Shown here piece after piece: positions 7,238 to 11,364 of a stretch of 11,364 bases of DNA. A program made the translations under genes and the position numbers. Every line of letters starts with the position of its first letter. Position 1 is the stretch's first letter. Origin of the DNA: Flavobacteriales bacterium UBA3442 (GTDB taxonomy: Bacteria > Bacteroidota > Bacteroidia > Flavobacteriales > Schleiferiaceae); the NCBI GenBank assembly GCA_002378565.1, contig DFSH01000013.1, forward strand, positions 1 through 11,364, in the 5' to 3' direction. The notes under the pieces were generated by a model. That model was not told the DNA's origin, did not search any database, and worked only from the letters and a program-made list of their open reading frames with translations.

Positions 7238-8752
7238 ATGGCATTCTCCCCCATCACCGATCTCATGACTTGGCGACTCAAGTCGCGCATGGAGGGTATT
7301 GACCGCATGGCATCCTTGCCCTTTGACATGCAGAAGAAGGTGTTTCATGAGCTGATGGCAGCCCTCTCACACACAGCCTATGGCCAGTCTTTTGGGGTGA
7401 CGGGCAACATAACTTATGCCGATTACTGTGCGCAGGTCCCCTTGGTTAACTACGAAAGCCTCTTGCCTTGGGTGGAGCGAACCATGAAGGGCGAGCAAGG
7501 GTTGCTATGGCCTGGCGACATCAAATGGTTTGCAAAAAGCTCCGGCACCACAGGCACAAAAAGCAAATTCATCCCCATGAGTCGTGAATCCTTGGAGGAG
7601 TGTCACATAGCTGCTGGTGTGGATTTGGTGGCTGTCTACTTCAGTCAAGTACAATCTAGCCGCTTGCTGGATGGGTTGTCATTGAAGTTGGGCGGGTCTT
7701 CACGCTTGAACATCCTAAAAGATGGCTCATACTATGGTGACCTCTCAGCCATCATGATGCAAAACCTTCCTTTTTGGGCGAATTGGCGCTCCACCCCTCC
7801 CCTGGATATCGCCTTGATGGATGAGTGGGAAGCCAAACTGGAGAAGATGGCACAACATGTGGTCAAAGAAGATGTCACCTCACTTTTTGGGGTGCCTTCC
7901 TGGATGCTCGTTCTGATGCAACGTGTCCTTGAAATCACTGGCGCAGAACGCTTGGACGAGGTCTGGCCTCATTTGGAACTCTTTGTGCATGGCGGGGTCT
8001 CTTATGCGCCATACAAGGATCCCTTCACTGACATCCTACCTCAATCAGGCATCAACCTGATGGAGACCTACAATGCCTCTGAAGGGTTCTTTGCCATGCA
8101 AGATCAGCTGGGGGAAGAAGGCATGCTCCTGATGCTTAATCAAGGCATCTTTTACGAATTCATCCCCATGAAGGAATTTAAAGGGCGGCATTCTACATGC
8201 ATTCCCCTGGAGGAGGTCAAGCTTGGCGTAACCTATGCTTTAGTCATAAGCACCAATGGCGGACTGTGGCGTTACATTCTAGGGGACAGCATCCGCTTTG
8301 TTTCACTGGCGCCCTACCGCCTGGTTTTAGCTGGCCGCACGCGGCTGTTCATCAACACCTTTGGTGAAGAGCTGATGATTGACAACGCAGAGCAGGCAAT
8401 GGCCATCGCCTGTAAAGCCACAGGTGCGAGGCTCGTTGACTACAGTGCTGCCCCCGTTTTCATGAGCCAGAGCGATCAGGGTGCCCACCAATGGCTCATT
8501 GAGTTCCGTCAAGCCCCAAGTAATCTGGATAGCTTCAAGTTATCGCTGGACCAAGCATTGAAAAGCTTGAACTCAGACTATGAAGCCAAGCGCTACAAGG
8601 ACATGGTGCTCAAGGCTCCTGTCATCACCGTAGCAAGGGCTGGCTGCTTTCATGACTGGCTAAAATCCAAGGGAAAACTAGGGGGACAAAACAAGGTGCC
8701 ACGATTATCGCAAAATCGGGACCTCATGGATGCGCTTCTTGCATTTGCATGA
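7238..8752 (+). CDS. GH3-family acyl-acid amide synthetase-like protein
   Basis: A 504-residue member of the GH3 family in the ANL (adenylate-forming) superfamily. Plant GH3 enzymes adenylate auxin or jasmonate and join it to amino acids; the substrates of bacterial members are not known to me. Adenylation motifs are intact: KSSGTTGTKSKFIPMSRE (100-117) is the nucleotide-binding loop, ETYNASEGFF (276-285) contacts the acyl and AMP groups, and YILGDSIRFV (346-355) holds the ribose-binding Asp350. The C-terminal GKLGGQNKVPRL (479-490) is the conserved mobile-domain loop. The enzyme therefore looks active, and no domain is missing. The ATG at 7238 fits the family N-terminus and follows an AAAGG site. 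It is divergent from the DUF2797 gene with only 31 bases between starts, and upstream of the deoxynucleoside kinase gene by 14 bases. Confidence 0.9.
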   Translation: MAFSPITDLMTWRLKSRMEGIDRMASLPFDMQKKVFHELMAALSHTAYGQSFGVTGNITYADYCAQVPLVNYESLLPWVERTMKGEQGLLWPGDIKWFAKSSGTTGTKSKFIPMSRESLEECHIAAGVDLVAVYFSQVQSSRLLDGLSLKLGGSSRLNILKDGSYYGDLSAIMMQNLPFWANWRSTPPLDIALMDEWEAKLEKMAQHVVKEDVTSLFGVPSWMLVLMQRVLEITGAERLDEVWPHLELFVHGGVSYAPYKDPFTDILPQSGINLMETYNASEGFFAMQDQLGEEGMLLMLNQGIFYEFIPMKEFKGRHSTCIPLEEVKLGVTYALVISTNGGLWRYILGDSIRFVSLAPYRLVLAGRTRLFINTFGEELMIDNAEQAMAIACKATGARLVDYSAAPVFMSQSDQGAHQWLIEFRQAPSNLDSFKLSLDQALKSLNSDYEAKRYKDMVLKAPVITVARAGCFHDWLKSKGKLGGQNKVPRLSQNRDLMDALLAFA

Positions 8753-8754
8753 CT

Positions 8755-8762
8755 TAAATTTG
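8755..8762 (+). promoter_or_regulatory. Possible -7 box for the deoxynucleoside kinase gene
   Basis: TAAATTTG fits TAnnTTTG exactly and lies in the 14-base gap after the GH3 stop. A start four bases after the box would be at 8766, one base before the ATG, giving a practically leaderless message. No TTG is found at the -33 distance, so the gene may instead rely on read-through from GH3. Confidence 0.35.
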
Positions 8763-8766
8763 GGAC

Positions 8767-9381
8767 ATGCATATAGCGATTGCGGGTAACATTGGCTCGG
8801 GTAAAACAACATTGACCACTCTGCTGGCAAAGCATTACAAGTGGAAACCACATTTTGAAGCGGTTGACAACAACCCCTACCTCAATGACTTCTATGAAGA
8901 CATGATGCGTTGGTCATTCAACCTACAGGTCTTTTTTCTTCACAGCCGTTTTGATCAAATCCACCACATCCGTCAAGCTGGCGAAGATGTCGTTCAAGAT
9001 CGAACCATTTATGAAGACGCGAAAATCTTTGCGCCAAACCTGCATGACATGGGCTTGATGTCTGCACGTGATTTCAACACCTACCAAGAACTCTTTGAAT
9101 TGATGCAAGAGTTCATCAAGCCACCAGATTTGCTAATCTACTTGCGGGCATCTGTTCCAACCCTTGTTGAGCAAATCCAAAAGCGTGGTCGTTCTTATGA
9201 AAACTCCATTCGCTTGGACTACCTGAAAAACCTCAATGAGCGCTACAACGAATGGGTCAAAGGCTATGACAAAGGCAAATTATTGATCATTGATGTGGAC
9301 GGCTGCGACATCCCCGGCAACCCCGAAGATCTTGCCTCAGTCATTGAAAAGATTGATGCTCAAATCAACGGACTGTTCTAA
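8767..9381 (+). CDS. Deoxynucleoside kinase (deoxyadenosine/deoxyguanosine/deoxycytidine kinase family)
   Basis: A 204-residue cytosolic kinase that phosphorylates deoxynucleosides with ATP to salvage them for DNA synthesis. The P-loop is GNIGSGKT (7-14). Glu31 in FEAVDNNPYL is the expected catalytic base, and the DRTIYED block (78-84) is the family DRS-type motif. Arg140 and Arg142 in QKRGRSYE lie in the lid that closes over ATP. Which base it prefers (adenine, guanine or cytosine) cannot be settled from sequence. The ATG at 8767 starts directly at the Rossmann strand (MHIAIAGNIG), as in relatives, and has no Shine-Dalgarno site. It may form an operon with GH3. A strong terminator follows 22 bases after the stop. 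Confidence 0.93.
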   Translation: MHIAIAGNIGSGKTTLTTLLAKHYKWKPHFEAVDNNPYLNDFYEDMMRWSFNLQVFFLHSRFDQIHHIRQAGEDVVQDRTIYEDAKIFAPNLHDMGLMSARDFNTYQELFELMQEFIKPPDLLIYLRASVPTLVEQIQKRGRSYENSIRLDYLKNLNERYNEWVKGYDKGKLLIIDVDGCDIPGNPEDLASVIEKIDAQINGLF

Positions 9382-9403
9382 TACCATCTTTGCATCAACG
9401 CAC

Positions 9404-9436
9404 AAAAAAACCCCGGCCTTGCGGTCGGGGTTTTTT
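9404..9436. terminator. Bidirectional intrinsic terminator between the kinase and pyrophosphatase genes
   Basis: The stem CCCCGGCC (9411-9418) pairs with GGTCGGGG (9423-9430) around a TTGC loop. Seven As lie before it and six Ts after it, so it can end transcription from both sides. On the plus strand, position 9416 with 9425 is a G-U pair. On the minus strand it becomes an A-C mismatch, so termination should be somewhat better for the kinase. The pyrophosphatase stop codon lies 17 bases to the right. Confidence 0.9.
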
Positions 9437-9453
9437 ATTGAAAAGCGTTTGGC

Positions 9454-11364
9454 CTAGCTGTGATGCGGGCATTCACTGCCTGCTTCATCGCAAGCTTCTG
9501 TGCAGACATGAGCTGCTTCTGAAGTCGCTGTCTTGTCAGCGCAACAAGCCTTGGTGCATCCTGGCTCACAAGCATGTGCTTCTTCACCAACTGCTTCACC
9601 GTGTTCATGGCCTGAATGGTCGTGGTTGGCGTGCTCGTCAACAACGCCCGTTGCATGATCCGCATGCTTGTCTTGCTCCATATTGCCTTCCACAAGGAAT
9701 GGGGCAATGATCAATGCCACAATGGATGTCAGCTTGATCAAAATATTCATGGATGGACCTGATGTGTCCTTGAAAGGGTCACCAACGGTGTCACCAGTCA
9801 CAGATGCTTTGTGAGCCTCTGAACCCTTGTACTCCATTTTTCCATCAACTTCAACACCTTCTTCGAAAGACTTCTTTGCATTATCCCATGCGCCACCGGC
9901 GTTGTTCTGGAACATGCCCATCAAGACACCACTCACGGTGATGCCTGCAAGTAGGCCACCCAAAGGCTCAGCGCCAAAAAGGAAGCCAATGATGATCGGA
10001 GAAAGCAAGGCAATCGCACCTGGGGCAACCATCTCACGGATGGAAGCCTTGGTTGAGATATCCACACATTTTTCATACTCAGGTGTCGCTGTACCTTCCA
10101 TGATGCCCGGAATCTCCTTGAACTGGCGACGAACTTCTTTCACCATTTCCATGGCTGCACGGCCAACTGCCGCAATCGCCAATGAAGAGAAGATGTAAGG
10201 AATCATTGCGCCCACAAAGAGCATGGCCAAGACATCTGCCTTGAAAATGTCAATACCCTCAATGCCTACAATACCTACATAAGCAGCAAACAAGGCCAAT
10301 GCCGTCAATGCAGCAGATGCAATGGCAAAGCCTTTACCTGCAGCAGCTGTTGTGTTACCAACCGCGTCCAAGTTGTCCGTGCGCTGGCGCACTTCCTTGG
10401 GAAGACCACTCATCTCTGCAATACCACCGGCATTGTCTGCAATCGGTCCAAATGCATCAATAGCAAGTTGCATGGCCGTTGTGGCCATCATGCCTGCTGC
10501 CGCAATGGCAACACCGTAAAGTCCAGCAAAGTGGAAAGATGTGTAAATACCACCTGCCAACACAAGAATAGGTAGAACCGTGGACTCCATACCCATCGCT
10601 AGACCACCAATGATGTTGGTTGCGTGGCCTGTGCCTGATTGGTTTACAATGCTGTTGACTGGGCGGCGACCCATGGCCGTGTAGTATTCTGTAATGATGG
10701 ACATCAATCCACCAACAACCAAACCGGTTAGGATTGCATAATACACACCTGCTGACGTCAAGACATAAGCGCCGCGCTTGAAGACCATCTCAGCTGGCAA
10801 CACATAGTCAACCAGGAAATAAGATCCGATGGCCACCAAAACAATGGAGCCCCAGTTGCCGCGATTCAACGCTGCCTGGACAGATGCATCTTCGCTTTTG
10901 ATGCTCACCAAGAAGGTGCCTACAATAGAGAAAACCAAGCCCATAGCTGCAATCAGCATTGGCAATAGAATAGGGCCTAGGCCATCAAAGTTGTCATGAG
11001 ATATCACCTCATTGCCTAAAACCATGGTTGCAAGAATCGTTGCTACATAAGAGCCAAACAGGTCAGCACCCATACCGGCAACATCACCCACATTGTCACC
11101 CACATTATCAGCGATGGTCGCTGGGTTGCGAGGATCATCTTCAGGAATCCCTGCTTCAACTTTACCTACCAAGTCAGCGCCTACATCGGCGGCTTTGGTG
11201 TAGATACCTCCACCCACACGGGCGAAAAGGGCAATGGATTCTGCGCCGAGTGAGAAGCCAGCTAAGACCTCAAGGGCCTGGTGCATGTCTGTGTACATGC
11301 CTGTAAAGACGATGAACAGGATACCAAGACCCAGCACAGCCAATCCAGCAACACCCAAACCCAT
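9454..11364 (-). CDS. hppA: K+-dependent membrane pyrophosphatase (H+ or Na+ pump), 5' end missing
   Basis: An integral membrane enzyme that splits pyrophosphate in the cytosol and pumps H+ or Na+ out. The window holds the last 636 residues; the first Met visible is internal, and roughly the first 100 or more residues lie beyond the edge. Catalytic blocks are complete: [11 protein letters not shown] (60-70), [20 protein letters not shown] (75-94), [16 protein letters not shown] (303-318), [12 protein letters not shown] (487-498) and [15 protein letters not shown] (524-538). [10 protein letters not shown] (336-345) has Ala340 and Gly343, the residues of the K+-dependent class; the K+-independent class has Lys and Thr there. 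That class includes Na+ pumps, Na+/H+ pumps and H+ pumps, so the ion is open. The last 76 residues (561-636) form an unusual His/Cys-rich tail after the final membrane segment. The gene ends at a shared terminator. Confidence 0.96.
   Translation of the reverse strand: MGLGVAGLAVLGLGILFIVFTGMYTDMHQALEVLAGFSLGAESIALFARVGGGIYTKAADVGADLVGKVEAGIPEDDPRNPATIADNVGDNVGDVAGMGADLFGSYVATILATMVLGNEVISHDNFDGLGPILLPMLIAAMGLVFSIVGTFLVSIKSEDASVQAALNRGNWGSIVLVAIGSYFLVDYVLPAEMVFKRGAYVLTSAGVYYAILTGLVVGGLMSIITEYYTAMGRRPVNSIVNQSGTGHATNIIGGLAMGMESTVLPILVLAGGIYTSFHFAGLYGVAIAAAGMMATTAMQLAIDAFGPIADNAGGIAEMSGLPKEVRQRTDNLDAVGNTTAAAGKGFAIASAALTALALFAAYVGIVGIEGIDIFKADVLAMLFVGAMIPYIFSSLAIAAVGRAAMEMVKEVRRQFKEIPGIMEGTATPEYEKCVDISTKASIREMVAPGAIALLSPIIIGFLFGAEPLGGLLAGITVSGVLMGMFQNNAGGAWDNAKKSFEEGVEVDGKMEYKGSEAHKASVTGDTVGDPFKDTSGPSMNILIKLTSIVALIIAPFLVEGNMEQDKHADHATGVVDEHANHDHSGHEHGEAVGEEAHACEPGCTKACCADKTATSEAAHVCTEACDEAGSECPHHS
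9457..9684 (-). other. His/Cys-rich C-terminal tail region of the pyrophosphatase
   Basis: This part of the pyrophosphatase gene encodes residues 561-636 of the visible protein. By my count it holds 11 histidines and 7 cysteines in 76 residues. A His/Asp half with [12 protein letters not shown] is followed by a Cys half with [10 protein letters not shown] and [12 protein letters not shown], ending in PHHS. It also carries many acidic residues. M-PPases of known structure place the C-terminus on the non-cytosolic side, so in this organism the tail would be periplasmic. Metal binding is my inference from composition. Confidence 0.7.

Noticed and set aside
9390..9710. A plus-strand open frame rich in His, Cys and Arg opposite the pyrophosphatase tail.
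   Set aside because: It runs through the terminator hairpin and mirrors the His/Cys-rich tail codons on the other strand; nothing supports it as a gene.

Overview
The window is a densely packed housekeeping segment from a member of the Bacteroidota, most likely of the Flavobacteriales type. Four things suggest this. The MutS, DUF2797, GH3, deoxynucleoside kinase and SppA proteins read like the flavobacterial members of their families. An OmpA-type lipoprotein carries calcium-binding thrombospondin-3-like repeats. The membrane pyrophosphatase is of the K+-dependent class. Several genes are preceded by octamers that fit the Bacteroidota promoter box TAnnTTTG, while Shine-Dalgarno sites are mostly absent. 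Base composition is fairly even (around half G+C by eye), higher than in many flavobacteria. I did not fix a genus.

Layout, left to right. The minus strand carries the 5' part of a tRNA-Gly(GCC) gene cut by the window edge, with a good promoter just upstream, and then mutS (mismatch repair). Divergent from mutS is a short SpoU/TrmH-family RNA methyltransferase gene. It converges on a minus-strand pair, folK (folate synthesis) followed by an OmpA/Pal-like lipoprotein gene, which ends in a clear terminator. folK and the lipoprotein gene overlap by ATGA, but the lipoprotein gene also appears to have its own promoter inside folK. Divergent from folK is sppA (signal peptide peptidase, 67K type). 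It converges on a DUF2797 gene, which is divergent from a GH3-family acyl-amide synthetase-like gene. A deoxynucleoside kinase gene follows GH3 after 14 bases. A bidirectional terminator separates it from a minus-strand K+-dependent membrane pyrophosphatase gene (hppA), whose 5' end lies beyond the window.

The genes do not form one pathway: they cover DNA repair, RNA modification, folate and nucleotide supply, envelope maintenance and pyrophosphate-driven ion pumping. I saw no mobile element, CRISPR array, phage gene or defence system, and no convincing new multi-gene system. The points most worth a second look are the His/Cys-rich C-terminal tail on the pyrophosphatase, the two uncharacterised proteins (DUF2797 and bacterial GH3) encoded back to back, and several genes whose predicted transcripts have almost no leader.
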